Shown here in pieces: positions 1-8,742 of a stretch of 64,000 nucleotides of DNA. Origin of the DNA: Brevundimonas sp. AJA228-03 (GTDB lineage: Bacteria > Pseudomonadota > Alphaproteobacteria > Caulobacterales > Caulobacteraceae); assembly GCF_017795885.1 (NCBI RefSeq), contig NZ_CP059297.1, positions 372,001-436,000 on the forward strand, given 5' to 3'. The first letter of the stretch is position 1; each line of letters begins with the position of its first letter. The notes under the pieces are model-generated. The model saw only the letters and a list, made by a program, of their open reading frames with translations, made no database searches and was not told the origin of the DNA. The position numbers were made by a program, and so were the translations under genes.

Positions 1-2
1 CG

Positions 3-326
3 GTCAACGATGGCGAGGCCTACCATCGCGCCGACGACGCTCAACAGGATCCGGCCGAGGTGCGAACGACCCAGGCCCTCAACGAAGAGATCGTGTCGCG
101 CAACCAGCTGGCCGAGAACCAGGAACGCGCCGATCGGGAAGCCTATGAGGCCACGGTGGCCCAGGCCACCCGGGAGCGTCTGGCCTATGAGGAGGCCGCC
201 CGTCAGGCCGATGCAGCGCGCCGCCAGTGGGAAGCCGAGTGGGAGGCCGCCGAACGCGCGCGCGCTCAATATGCCGCCGACCTGCTGGCCTGCCGCGCAG
301 GCGAGCGCGCACGCTGTCCCCGGTAA
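3..326 (+). CDS. C-terminal part of an alanine/glutamate-rich coiled-coil protein (5' end outside the window)
   Basis: The frame is open from the window edge to the TAA at 324-326, so the gene starts upstream; a GTG at 60 is a possible but unneeded internal start. The visible 107 residues are rich in Ala, Glu, Arg and Gln with long helical heptads (for example the run around QWEAEWEAAERARAQ), which suggests a coiled coil. Two cysteines lie near the end (LLACRAGERARCPR). No family is recognised. The product may be periplasmic or envelope-associated, but no signal peptide can be seen because the N-terminus is missing. Confidence 0.6.
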   Translation, partial: VNDGEAYHRADDAQQDPAEVRTTQALNEEIVSRNQLAENQERADREAYEATVAQATRERLAYEEAARQADAARRQWEAEWEAAERARAQYAADLLACRAGERARCPR

Positions 327-417
327 CCTTTCGCATTCCCCCAACGTAGTCGGCTGACGGAAGCGTTTGCCGAACGGGCGGTCCTGTGAGACCGTCCGGG
401 CCTTGGTGGAGGGATCG

Positions 418-1200
418 ATGAGCGACGGAACGCTGGAAGCCTTTCCGGTCGAAGACGGCCCGCCGGATCATGCGGATCGCCCCCTGCCGGGCGGGCGCAC
501 CGACACCTATCGCCATCCACCGCTGGTGCGGATCAATCACTGGCTGAACGTGACGGCGGTCGTCGTCCTGCTGATGAGCGGGGCCAATATCCTGCTGGCC
601 CATCCGCATCTGTACTGGGGCGTGCGTTCGACCTTCGCCGATCCCTGGCTGAGCATTCCGACCATTCCCGACTGGCTGCTGATTCCGCAGGGGCGGAACC
701 TGGCCGAAGCGAGAACCTGGCATTTCTTCTTCGCCTGGGTCTTCGTGATCAACGGCCTGATCTACCTGGCCTATGGCTTCGCCTCGAAACGGTTTGGGCG
801 GCGGCTGTGGCCGACCACGGACGAGCTGAAGGGCACCTGGGCCTCGGTCAAGGAGCACGCCCGCTTCCACTTTCCAAAGGATGAGGAGGCCCGGACCTAC
901 AACGTCATCCAGAAGCTGACCTATGTGACGATCATCCTGGTAATCCTGCCGATGATGCTTATCACGGGGCTGTCGATGTCGCCGGGGTTCAATGCGGTGG
1001 GCGGCTTCCTGCTGGACATCATGGGCGGGCGTCAGTCGGCGCGGACGCTGCATTTCCTCTCGGCCGGGCTGATCGTGGGCTTCATCGTCGTCCACGTCTT
1101 CCTCGTCTTCTGGACCGGCTTCCTGAACAACATGCGGGCGATGATCACGGGCTGGTTCGTGCTGGAGCCCTCCGACACCACAAAGGGGGATGCGGCATGA
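418..1200 (+). CDS. Cytochrome b-type membrane subunit (cytochrome b/b6 domain) of a molybdenum oxidoreductase
   Basis: 260-residue integral membrane protein with about four hydrophobic helices. Histidines at the helix ends fit a di-haem b-type cytochrome: RINHWLNV in the first helix, RTWHFFF in the second, and TLHFLSAG plus VVHVFLV in the last. I chose ATG 418 because GGAGGG lies about 8 nt upstream; a more distal in-frame start at 367 has no clear ribosome site. The stop overlaps the next gene by 4 bp (ATGA), so both are probably one operon. Likely role: passing electrons between the quinone pool and the periplasmic molybdopterin subunit encoded next. The substrate is unknown. Confidence 0.85.
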   Translation: MSDGTLEAFPVEDGPPDHADRPLPGGRTDTYRHPPLVRINHWLNVTAVVVLLMSGANILLAHPHLYWGVRSTFADPWLSIPTIPDWLLIPQGRNLAEARTWHFFFAWVFVINGLIYLAYGFASKRFGRRLWPTTDELKGTWASVKEHARFHFPKDEEARTYNVIQKLTYVTIILVILPMMLITGLSMSPGFNAVGGFLLDIMGGRQSARTLHFLSAGLIVGFIVVHVFLVFWTGFLNNMRAMITGWFVLEPSDTTKGDAA

Positions 1201-1967
1201 GCGGGACCCCGATTAACCGCCGGTCCTGGCTGGGTCGGGCGCTGGCGACGGCGGGCGTGATGGCGCTGGCCGGCTGTCAGAGAGCCAGCGACGCCGGGGC
1301 GAGCCTGCTGGTCAGCGCCGAGGCCCTGACCCGTCGTGCGCAGCGTCTGCTGATCCCGCGCGAGGCCCTGGCCCCGGAGTACGACGTCTCGGAGATCAGC
1401 CCGGATTTCAAGCCCAACGGCTCCATCTCGCCAGCGGCGGCGGACTATGTGGCGCTGCGGGACGCGGGCTTCGCCGACTACCGGCTGGAGGTGGGCGGTC
1501 TGGTCGAGCGGCCGTTGAGCCTGTCGCTGGCCGAGCTGCGGGCGCGCCCGTCGCGGACCCAGATCACCAAGCACGACTGCGTCGAGGGCTGGACGGCGAT
1601 CGGGCAATGGACCGGGGTCCGGCTGGAGACCCTGCTGGACGAGGCGGGCCTGAAGCCCGAAGCCCGGTACATCGTCTTCCACTGCTTCGACGCCCTGACC
1701 CAGACCGAGGACGGGCCGCGCTACTATGAGAGCATCGACCTGGTCGACGCCCGCCATCCCCAGACCCTGCTGGCCTACGACATGAACGGGGAGGTCCTGG
1801 GCGTTCCCCACGGCGCGCCCCTGCGGCTCCGGGTCGAGCGCCAGCTGGGCTACAAACAGGCCAAATACATCCGCCGGATCGAGGCCGTCGAGCGCTTCGA
1901 CGACATCGAGGGCGGCAAGGGCGGCTACTGGCCCGACCGCGGCTACGCCTGGTACGCGGGGATCTGA
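1197..1967 (+). CDS. Molybdopterin-dependent oxidoreductase, sulfite-oxidase/MsrP-like fold, Tat-exported lipoprotein
   Basis: 256 residues. The N-terminus has a twin-arginine motif (NRRSWLGRA) followed by a hydrophobic stretch ending in a lipobox (LAGC), so the mature protein should be folded before export and lipid-anchored. The central oxidoreductase domain has the cysteine that normally ligates Mo (KHDCVEGW, near residue 127) and conserved VPHGAPLRL and GYKQAKY segments typical of the sulfite oxidase/YedY superfamily. It overlaps the upstream cytochrome b gene by 4 bp, its likely electron partner. The substrate cannot be told from sequence; methionine sulfoxide reduction is one possibility. 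It converges on nrdB with a 2-nt gap. Confidence 0.85.
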   Translation: MSGTPINRRSWLGRALATAGVMALAGCQRASDAGASLLVSAEALTRRAQRLLIPREALAPEYDVSEISPDFKPNGSISPAAADYVALRDAGFADYRLEVGGLVERPLSLSLAELRARPSRTQITKHDCVEGWTAIGQWTGVRLETLLDEAGLKPEARYIVFHCFDALTQTEDGPRYYESIDLVDARHPQTLLAYDMNGEVLGVPHGAPLRLRVERQLGYKQAKYIRRIEAVERFDDIEGGKGGYWPDRGYAWYAGI

Positions 1968-1969
1968 GC

Positions 1970-3016
1970 CTAACCCGCGACCATGCTCATGTCGCGGCGG
2001 GCCATCAGCTTGTCGAACTCGCCCCAGACGCCGTCGGCGCCGTGCCAGGCGCCGGTGGTGGCGGCCTTGGAGTATTCGGTGGCGCGCGCCTCGAAGAAGT
2101 TGGCGTGCTCGACGCCACTGAGCAGCGATTGCAGCCAGGGCAGAGGGTTTTCCTTGATGCCGTAGAGCTCGGGCAGCTTCAGCTGGCGCAGGCGCCAGTC
2201 GGCGATGAAGCGGATGTACTGCTTGATGTCCCCGGGCGTCATGCCCTGGACCTCGCCGGCCTCGAAGGCCAGGTCGATGAACTTGTCCTCCAGACCGACC
2301 ACGGTGCGGCAGCATTCGACGATGTCGTCGGCCACGGCGGGCGTGACGCAGCCCGTTTCCTTGTTGAAGGCGTGGTACAGTTTGATGATGCCGTCGCAGT
2401 GCAGGCTCTCGTCGCGGACCGACCAGGACACGATCTGGCCCATGCCCTTCATCTTGTTCTGGCGCGGGAAGTTCATCAGCATCGCGAAGGAGGCGAACAG
2501 CTGCAGCCCCTCGGTGAAGCCGCCGAACATGGCGAGCGTCCGGGCGATGTCGGCCTCGGTCTCGACCCCGAACTGGCCCATATAGTTGTGCTTGTCCCGC
2601 ATGGCCTCGTATTCCATGAAGGCCCCGAACTCGCTCTCGGGCATGCCGATGGTTTCCAGCAGCAGGGCATAGGCCGCGATGTGGATGGTCTCCATGTTGG
2701 CGAAGGACGACAGCATCATCTTCACCTCGGTCGGCTTGAACACCCGACCGTATTTTTCCATGTAGTTGTCGGCGACCTCGATGTCCGACTGGGTGAAGAA
2801 GCGGAAGATCTGCGTCAGCAGGTTGCGCTCCCTGTCGTTCAGGTTCGCCGCCCAGTCCTTGCAGTCCTCGCCCAGCGGCACCTCTTCGGGCATCCAGTGG
2901 ACCTGCTGCTGCTTCTTCCACATGTCGAACGCCCACGGATAGCGGAACGGCTTGTAGGCCGCCGAGGGGGTCAGCAGGCCAGGCAGGGCGGGCTTGATCG
3001 AGACGTGAGCGTTCAT
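1970..3016 (-). CDS. nrdB: Ribonucleoside-diphosphate reductase class Ia, beta (radical) subunit
   Basis: 348-residue small subunit that houses the di-metal centre and tyrosyl radical. The diagnostic ligand/radical pattern is present: E-T-I-H-I-A-A-Y near residues 110-117 (metal Glu and His, radical Tyr) and RDESLHCDG further on (metal Glu and His). I chose the ATG at 3016 (MNAHVSIKPALPG); the frame stays open 99 codons further upstream, but that stretch resembles no reductase domain and contains the probable promoter. No ATP-cone is visible. The partner nrdA lies 6 kb away on the other strand. Two NrdR-like boxes sit 75-121 bp upstream. Confidence 0.95.
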   Translation of the reverse strand: MNAHVSIKPALPGLLTPSAAYKPFRYPWAFDMWKKQQQVHWMPEEVPLGEDCKDWAANLNDRERNLLTQIFRFFTQSDIEVADNYMEKYGRVFKPTEVKMMLSSFANMETIHIAAYALLLETIGMPESEFGAFMEYEAMRDKHNYMGQFGVETEADIARTLAMFGGFTEGLQLFASFAMLMNFPRQNKMKGMGQIVSWSVRDESLHCDGIIKLYHAFNKETGCVTPAVADDIVECCRTVVGLEDKFIDLAFEAGEVQGMTPGDIKQYIRFIADWRLRQLKLPELYGIKENPLPWLQSLLSGVEHANFFEARATEYSKAATTGAWHGADGVWGEFDKLMARRDMSMVAG

Positions 3017-3090
3017 GGCATGACCGGAAATGGAAGCGGCGGGGACGAGTGGGCGACCTGGGACCTTATCCAACCCCAGAATCGATCCGA

Positions 3091-3137
3091 ATGCTACGGG
3101 TAGATGGTTAACGATCCCCAGCCTCAACATCTTGTGT
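3091..3137 (-). promoter_or_regulatory. Paired NrdR-like boxes upstream of nrdB
   Basis: Two 16-bp windows exactly 31 bp apart, 75-121 bp before the nrdB start. The one at 3122-3137 contains CAACATCTTG followed by TGT and matches the published NrdR consensus CwAtATaTwG at 8 of 10 core positions. The one at 3091-3106 contains CTACGGGTAG, which keeps only the outer palindromic positions. NrdR is known to bind tandem boxes about 31-32 bp apart on the same DNA face, so the spacing is the stronger argument. The second box is weak. Confidence 0.45.
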
Positions 3138-3312
3138 GAATTGGGGGAGCGTTTTGGGTCACGGTGACGCAGGCCGAGGTGACTCTCCGTAACCCAGGCG
3201 GCGTCCGGCGTGTCCGTCCCCGGTGCATCCTGCCCGTCGCCGTGGTCAGCCATCGTGTCGTGAACGTGCTGTAGCCAGGCCGCGCGGATGGCCACCGCCT
3301 CGCCCACCTCCA

Positions 3313-6300
3313 CTACGTTCGACGAAAACGCCAGATCAGCGCGGGCAGCATGAACAGTGTCGCTGCCGTTGAGGTGAGCAGCCCACCGAGAATGACAATC
3401 GCCATAGGCCCCTGGATTTCGCGCCCGGCTTCACCGTTCTGAAGGGCAAGCGGAAGAAGTCCCAGACCCGTTACCAGGGCGGTCATCAGGATCGGCGTAA
3501 CCCGTTCCTCGGTCGCCTTGACGAGGGTGTGCAGCGACCATTCCCGCGCCTCATGTCGAACGACGTGATCGACGTGCGAGACCAGCAGGATCGAGTTCCT
3601 CGATGAAATCCCGAAGAGGGTGACGAAGCCCACGAGGGCCCCGAGCGACAGGCTGCCGCCCGCGAGAGGCAACGCCAGGATGCCCCCAAGGAGCGCCACC
3701 GGCGCACAGCAAAGTACCAGTCCGACCGAGCGTCCGTCGCCGAACGCGAGGATCAGAAGGACGACGGCAGCCAAGGCCGCAATGGCGCAGTTGAACACGA
3801 GTTGATTGCGGGCCGAGGCGGCAGCGTCCGCCGTGCTGGACACGGACGCGACGATGCCGGGCGGCAGGCGTAATGACGCGATAGCAGCCTTGGCCTCGCG
3901 GGCGACCCGAGCCACATTTGCCGGGTTGGGATCGGCGGTGACGACTTCCCGGCGACGTCCTGCCTCACGCGAGACGACGGTCCGCTGGCTTCCCATCCCG
4001 ACATCAGCGACGCTGGAGAGCGGCACCTCGCCTGCCGCGCCCCGCAACATGACCTGCCCAATGGCCGTGGGGTCGGCGCGCTGCTCCGGCGGCAGAATGA
4101 CCGTCACGTCGATGGCCCGATCCGGACGATAGAGCTGCGTCGCGACGGTGCCCAGATAGGCGCTCGACACCACATCGAGCATGTCGTTGACAGTCAGTCC
4201 CGCGTTCCCCAGCTGGTCGACCCGGGGACTGATCCGGACGGCGGGGGCTTCCGGCGGGGTCTGTCGCGTCACATCGCCGGTGCCGGGTATGGCCTCCAGT
4301 GCGCGCGCGACGGCATGGCTCGCCAGATCGAGCTCGCCGAGATCGTCACCGAAGACGCTGACGGCGACCGGGGCCTTTTCGCCGGTCACGGACTCCCCGA
4401 TCCGGTCGCCCAGGAAGGTCAGGACTTCGGTCTCAAGGCCCGGATGGCTCTCCAGGGCCGCGTGCAATCCAGCCTCGACCCTGTCCTGCGCGGCCCCGCT
4501 GAGGTGAGGCTTCAGTTCGATATGGAACTCGCTCTGCTCCGGTCCCCAGGTATCTTCCCCGCCTTGCGCGCGCCCGATCTGTTGCTCGACGGTCTGAACC
4601 CCGTCGATCGCGAGGAACTCGGTCGTGAGAGACCGACCCAGGCTGCGGCTGGCCTCCAGCGAGGTGCCGGGCACAGCGGACACCCCCACCACGAAATGCC
4701 CTTCGCGAAAGGTCGGCAGCAGCTCGGAGGGGAAAACGAAGGGGGCAACCAGCATGGCGGCGGCGCTTGCACAGGTGACGACGATTGCAACACGGCCCTG
4801 GCCTGCACCCCTGGCGATCAGTCTTGTGGCGCGCGCCTTGAGGCTTGCGAGCCATACCGGTTCGGACACGGGCGTCCAGCCGCCGAGGGTGAGCAAGGCC
4901 AGAGCCGGAGTCACGATGACCGCGACCAGAAGCGAGGCTATCGTCGCCAGAATGAAGGCAGACGCCAGAGGACTGAAGAAGCGACCCTGCAGCCCGTCCA
5001 GCAACAGGACGGGCGCGAGGGTCAGTGCGACGACCAGGGTCGCATAGACGACCGGCCCGCGCACCTCGACCGATGCGTGCTGGATGACCTCGGCGAGCGA
5101 TCCAGACGTCTTCTGTCGCAGGCGTCGGACGATATTCTCGACGTCGATGACCGCATCATCGACCACGACGCCCAGCGCGACTGCGAGGCCGCCGAGGACC
5201 ATCGTGTCGAGGGTATGCCCGAGGAGGTCCATGACGATCAGGGCGGAGAGAAGCGAGATCGGGATGCTCACGAATGAGATGATCACGGTCCGGACGCTGC
5301 CCATGAAGGCGAACAGGACGACCGCGATCAGGACCGCGCCGAGGACCAGGTCCTCGCGAAGTCCGGACAGGGCGGTGTTGATGAAATTCGCCGGGCGGTG
5401 GAGGTCGGCGTTGACGGAAACCCTCTGGGCGGTCAGCGACGGTTGAAGCTCGGCAAGGGCGGCGTCGACCGCTCGGGTCGCGTCGAGGGTGTTGGCCCCA
5501 TACTGGCTCGACAGGCTGACCAGCACGCCGGGCCGGCCCATGATCAGCGCCTCGCCGAGACGGGGCTCGAACGCCTCGACGACATCGGCGACGTCTCCGA
5601 CCGTAACGCGCTGGCCCACGACGGATCGGATGACGCCGCGCGCCAGATCATCAGGACCCTGGGCCTGTCCCTGGGGCGTGATGAGGATGCGCTGGGAAGG
5701 CGTGTCGACGAAGCCGCCTCCCCGAACGCCTGTGGCTGCAGCAACGGCACTGGCGAGGTCGGACGGCGTGAGGTTGAACCGCGCCATATCGCCAGGCCGC
5801 ATCCGCACCTCTATCCGGCTGACCTCCCCGCCATAGACGCTGGCCCGCGCGACGCCCTGCGTTGCCAGTAGCCGGGGACGAACGACCGTATCGATCAGGC
5901 TTCGCAGCTGCTCCGGTGAAAGCGCCTCACTCGTGAAGCCGATCTTCAGAAGGTCCATCGTCGAGGAGGTCAAGGGCGCGACCTGGGGCGACCGGGCGAT
6001 GGCGGGCAGGGCCGAACCAGCCTCGACGAGGCTGTCCGTGACGGTCTGGCGGGCGCGATAGGGATCGACCTTGTCGGCGAAGATCACCGTCACAACGGAA
6101 ATGCCCTGGATCGACTCGGATCGGACAGCCTCGACACCCTGGCCGCCCGCGATGGCTTGCTCGATAGGGCGGGTGATCAGCTGTTCGACCTGTTCAGCAG
6201 ACAGACCAGGCGCTTCCGTCTGGACCTCCACCTGGGGCGGCACGAAATCCGGAAAGACGTCGAACCTGGCTCTCGATAGCGTAACCAGGCCATAGGCAAC

Positions 6301-6369
6301 GATGAGGCCCGCCAGAAGTGCGACGAGCCGGGGGCGGGATAGTGACCATCGGACAATGAGGGTGAGCAT
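3313..6369 (-). CDS. RND efflux transporter permease (heavy-metal efflux/CzcA-CusA-like branch)
   Basis: 1018 residues, the usual RND permease length, with an N-terminal transmembrane helix (MLTLIVRWSLSRPRLVALLA), two large periplasmic loops and two 6-helix bundles. The proton-relay helix reads VALGVVVDDAVIDVENIVRR, with the acidic D-D and D-x-E pattern of heavy-metal RND pumps. ATG 6369 is preferred because the protein then starts at the canonical cytoplasmic end; 27 upstream in-frame codons look unrelated. No membrane-fusion or outer-membrane partner gene lies on either side, which is unusual for an RND operon, so it must borrow partners or act alone. The substrate is not inferable. Confidence 0.88.
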   Translation of the reverse strand: MLTLIVRWSLSRPRLVALLAGLIVAYGLVTLSRARFDVFPDFVPPQVEVQTEAPGLSAEQVEQLITRPIEQAIAGGQGVEAVRSESIQGISVVTVIFADKVDPYRARQTVTDSLVEAGSALPAIARSPQVAPLTSSTMDLLKIGFTSEALSPEQLRSLIDTVVRPRLLATQGVARASVYGGEVSRIEVRMRPGDMARFNLTPSDLASAVAAATGVRGGGFVDTPSQRILITPQGQAQGPDDLARGVIRSVVGQRVTVGDVADVVEAFEPRLGEALIMGRPGVLVSLSSQYGANTLDATRAVDAALAELQPSLTAQRVSVNADLHRPANFINTALSGLREDLVLGAVLIAVVLFAFMGSVRTVIISFVSIPISLLSALIVMDLLGHTLDTMVLGGLAVALGVVVDDAVIDVENIVRRLRQKTSGSLAEVIQHASVEVRGPVVYATLVVALTLAPVLLLDGLQGRFFSPLASAFILATIASLLVAVIVTPALALLTLGGWTPVSEPVWLASLKARATRLIARGAGQGRVAIVVTCASAAAMLVAPFVFPSELLPTFREGHFVVGVSAVPGTSLEASRSLGRSLTTEFLAIDGVQTVEQQIGRAQGGEDTWGPEQSEFHIELKPHLSGAAQDRVEAGLHAALESHPGLETEVLTFLGDRIGESVTGEKAPVAVSVFGDDLGELDLASHAVARALEAIPGTGDVTRQTPPEAPAVRISPRVDQLGNAGLTVNDMLDVVSSAYLGTVATQLYRPDRAIDVTVILPPEQRADPTAIGQVMLRGAAGEVPLSSVADVGMGSQRTVVSREAGRRREVVTADPNPANVARVAREAKAAIASLRLPPGIVASVSSTADAAASARNQLVFNCAIAALAAVVLLILAFGDGRSVGLVLCCAPVALLGGILALPLAGGSLSLGALVGFVTLFGISSRNSILLVSHVDHVVRHEAREWSLHTLVKATEERVTPILMTALVTGLGLLPLALQNGEAGREIQGPMAIVILGGLLTSTAATLFMLPALIWRFRRT

Positions 6370-6714
6370 GTCGCCTCTGAATGAGTCTCGTTTGACAAGC
6401 TCTACGGTGGTTCGCTTTTTGCCGCCGCGCCCAATGTGCCCAAGCGGCATGAATGTTCGCGACGGATCGAAACCGGTCTATAGCCCGGGGTGAGAAGCGG
6501 GCGTCATCGGTTCGGCCGGTTCTAACGGTGAACCTCATCCAGATGGCCGAAGTTGCCAGCAAGGGTCGCGCCACAGCCGTGCGCGAACCTGACGGGAGCG
6601 GTAGACAGTCCAATATGGTTAATATAACGCTGATCATGCCTCGAAAGCGCCATTAGAGTGATTTCGCTTCTGAGGGGAATATGTGTTCTTTCAGAGGGTT
6701 AGGGGAGTTATTTC
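6370..6714. other. 345-bp non-coding stretch between divergent genes
   Basis: Separates the RND permease (leftward) from the proline-rich repeat protein (rightward), so it must hold both promoters. It contains an AT-rich patch around 6615-6632 (TATGGTTAATATAAC) that could be part of one. No RNA gene, repeat or conserved ORF was recognised. The right-hand gene has a good ribosome site (AGGGGAG, 6701-6707), 7 nt before its ATG. Confidence 0.4.
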
Positions 6715-7179
6715 ATGGAACCAGTCTCGATGTTGGTGGCTTCCATGCTGCTGGGCGGCATGGTCGAAGCACCGGACGGATGCGCACCGCATCCGCACTA
6801 CGACGGCGAACTCTGCCCGTGCGTCTATCACACCGACTTCTACGGTCCCTGGACCGGCGGTGCATGGCCGGGTCCCGGAGGACCTCCCGGCGGCTGGGGT
6901 CCCGCTGTTCACATCCCGGCCGGGCCTGCCATACACGTTCATGCGCCGGGCGTGGTCGTCTATGGTCGTCCGGTCGAGGTGGAAGGCCCCACCATCTATG
7001 TCGCCGGCCCGCCGGTCTGGGTGAACGCCCCTCCGATCCGCGTGGCACCTGCGCAGATCTACATCCAGCGTCCCGAAGTCCACGTCCGGCCCTCGGAAAT
7101 CCTGGTCGAGCCGCCGCAGGTCCACTTCGCGGACTGCCCGGACGGCACCGTCTGCGCGCCCATGCCGGGCGGCCACTAA
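6715..7179 (+). CDS. Uncharacterised protein with about ten heptapeptide beta/proline repeats
   Basis: 154 residues. After a short hydrophobic start (MEPVSMLVASMLLGG) and a Gly/Pro-rich linker, residues of about 62-140 fall into some ten imperfect 7-8-residue repeats of the form hydrophobic-x-hydrophobic-x-x-Pro-x (for example AIHVHAPG, VVVYGRP, TIYVAGPP, VWVNAPP, IYIQRPE, VHVRPSE, ILVEPPQ). Cysteine pairs flank the array (CPC near residue 34; DCPDGTVC near 142-149). Such alternation suggests a regular beta-solenoid or fibre. A strong AGGGGAG ribosome site lies 7 nt upstream. Function unknown; export is plausible but the signal peptide is not clear. Confidence 0.75.
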   Translation: MEPVSMLVASMLLGGMVEAPDGCAPHPHYDGELCPCVYHTDFYGPWTGGAWPGPGGPPGGWGPAVHIPAGPAIHVHAPGVVVYGRPVEVEGPTIYVAGPPVWVNAPPIRVAPAQIYIQRPEVHVRPSEILVEPPQVHFADCPDGTVCAPMPGGH

Positions 7180-7190
7180 CCCTGATGATC

Positions 7191-7218
7191 GCCGGCGGGG
7201 CCGGACGGCCCCGCCGGC
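7191..7218 (+). terminator. Strong hairpin after the heptapeptide-repeat gene
   Basis: A perfect 12-bp stem (GCCGGCGGGGCC with GGCCCCGCCGGC) around a GGAC loop starts 11 nt after the stop codon. It has no T-tract of its own, but a second hairpin follows 17 nt later. Confidence 0.7.
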
Positions 7219-7235
7219 ATCTTCGGTGGATCAAC

Positions 7236-7268
7236 AAAAAGACCCGGACGCTGCTCGACGTCCGGGTC
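7236..7268 (-). terminator. Rho-independent terminator, probably bidirectional
   Basis: Perfect 10-bp stem GACCCGGACG/CGTCCGGGTC with an 8-nt loop. On the minus strand it is followed by TTTTTG, so it should end transcription from the leftward gene whose stop is at 7310. On the plus strand CTTTATT follows, so it may also back up the preceding hairpin. Confidence 0.8.
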
Positions 7269-7309
7269 CTTTATTGTCTGGAGGCTGTTCGCGCCGGGCG
7301 CGGGCGGCG

Positions 7310-7897
7310 TCAGCTGGCCGGGGGAACCACGGCCTGGACGTTGGCCGGTTCGGCCATCGGGGCGGCGCAGAAATCGCGGGCCTCGCGCGCCAGCCCCAGA
7401 TAGCCGCCGTCCAGCGCCGCCCTGATGGCGTCGTCGCAGCGATCCTCGGCCAGCAGGCCCGTCACCGATCGCTGCACCGTCTGATAGGCGACCTGGCGAT
7501 CCCGCAGCGCGCGGGCGGCCCGACGGTCGTCGGGCAGGCACAGGGACATCCAGCCGGCATCGGCACAGCGCGCCACAAGACCGGCCTCCCGCTCCGTCAA
7601 AATGCCGGTCTCGGACCTGGCGGCGCCGGCTTCGGTCGGGACGGTCCCGTTCGCGGGTGCGCCCGGGGTCGGGGGCGGGGCCGGTCCGGTCCGCGAGGTC
7701 AGTTCCAGTTCCGACGCCTCACCGGTGAAGGGGATGATCTCCACGTCCGGCACCTGATAGCGGCAGACCCAGCGGCCCTGCTCCATGGCACAGGACTGCA
7801 GCGTGGCCTGGACCGCCTGGGGCGGAGCCGCGGGGGACGCCGAGGGGAGCGCGGCAGCCGGGTCGGCGACGGCGAGAGCCAGCATCAGGCCGATCAT
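7310..7897 (-). CDS. Secreted protein of unknown function
   Basis: 195 residues with a short signal-like N-terminus (MIGLMLALAVADPAAA), a proline/alanine-rich linker near residues 70-90, and a C-terminal part rich in Ala, Arg and Asp. Cysteines occur in CAMEQGRWVCRY, RCADAGWMSLC, DRCDDA and DFCAAP, so several disulfides are possible after export. No family is recognised. It is followed by a strong terminator and appears monocistronic. Confidence 0.7.
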   Translation of the reverse strand: MIGLMLALAVADPAAALPSASPAAPPQAVQATLQSCAMEQGRWVCRYQVPDVEIIPFTGEASELELTSRTGPAPPPTPGAPANGTVPTEAGAARSETGILTEREAGLVARCADAGWMSLCLPDDRRAARALRDRQVAYQTVQRSVTGLLAEDRCDDAIRAALDGGYLGLAREARDFCAAPMAEPANVQAVVPPAS

Positions 7898-7987
7898 GTC
7901 GGTCCTCCCGCAGATGGGGTCGAAACGGGGGCTTCGACCGTCCGGGATTTAGTTAACGCCGACGCGGCGTGGCGACCTAGTGAAATT

Positions 7988-8734
7988 TCAGGTTTCAGCG
8001 ACTGCCGGGTCGTCGACCAGGGTGGCATGGTGCACAGCCTGGCGACGCTCCACCGCATAGCTGACCAGCCACAGGGCCATGGCCCAGGCCGCGCCAACGC
8101 ACCAGCCGGCCATGACGTCGGTGGCCCAGTGGGCGCCGAGATAGACGCGGGTCAGGCCGACCATCAGGGCGAAGACCATGCCGACGCCGAGCACATAGGC
8201 CTTCAGCCGCCGTCTGGGGAAGGCGCGCGTCATCATCACCGCAACCGTCAGATAGAAGACCGTCGACAGCAGGGCGTGGCCGGACGGGAAGCTGGCGTTC
8301 AATGTCTCGACCGCCTGGAAGTCGGCCGGCGGGCGTTCACGGCCGAACATGGCCTTCAGGCCCTCGCTCAGACCGACGCCCCCGGCCAGGCCCACGACCA
8401 GCAGCAGGGCCGATAGTCGCTTCCTGAGGATCAGGAGTATGCCAAGGGCGACGACCGCGAACAGGGTCAGGACAGCGATGCCGCCGAGGGAGGTCAGGTC
8501 GGTCGCCGCCTCGTGCAGCCACCAGGGCCCACGCGGCTGGCCGGCGACCGGCTGCATCCAGTGCAGGATGGCCTGGTCGAAGGCCTGGCCGTCCGCCTCG
8601 GTCATGTCGTCGGCGAGCCCGACGAAGGTCACGGTCCCCAGGGTGACGACGGCGAGGGCGCCGAGGGCGGCGAATTCGGCCCGCGCCACGGAAAGCGCGC
8701 GACGGAGAAAAGGGACGAGATCGGAAGATGGCAT
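7988..8734 (-). CDS. PAP2-family membrane phosphatase
   Basis: 248 residues with about six transmembrane helices and the complete three-part PAP2/type 2 phosphatidic acid phosphatase signature: K-x6-RP as KAMFGRERP (K about 127), PSGH (about 150-153), and R-x5-H-x3-D as TRVYLGAHWATD (H about 202, D about 206). Expected role: dephosphorylating a lipid phosphate such as undecaprenyl pyrophosphate or phosphatidic acid at the periplasmic face. An exact EcfG-type promoter ends 9 nt before the ATG, so the gene is probably induced by general stress and its mRNA may be nearly leaderless. Confidence 0.9.
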   Translation of the reverse strand: MPSSDLVPFLRRALSVARAEFAALGALAVVTLGTVTFVGLADDMTEADGQAFDQAILHWMQPVAGQPRGPWWLHEAATDLTSLGGIAVLTLFAVVALGILLILRKRLSALLLVVGLAGGVGLSEGLKAMFGRERPPADFQAVETLNASFPSGHALLSTVFYLTVAVMMTRAFPRRRLKAYVLGVGMVFALMVGLTRVYLGAHWATDVMAGWCVGAAWAMALWLVSYAVERRQAVHHATLVDDPAVAET

Positions 8735-8742
8735 CGTTTGCT

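Noticed and set aside
1032..2936. A 634-codon open frame antisense to nrdB and the upstream oxidoreductase genes
   Set aside because: It is a high-GC shadow frame that overlaps three well-supported genes and has no recognisable domain.
3017..3312. In-frame N-terminal extension of NrdB by 99 codons
   Set aside because: It resembles no ATP-cone or reductase domain, and it covers the probable promoter with NrdR-like boxes; the ATG at 3016 gives the usual protein length.
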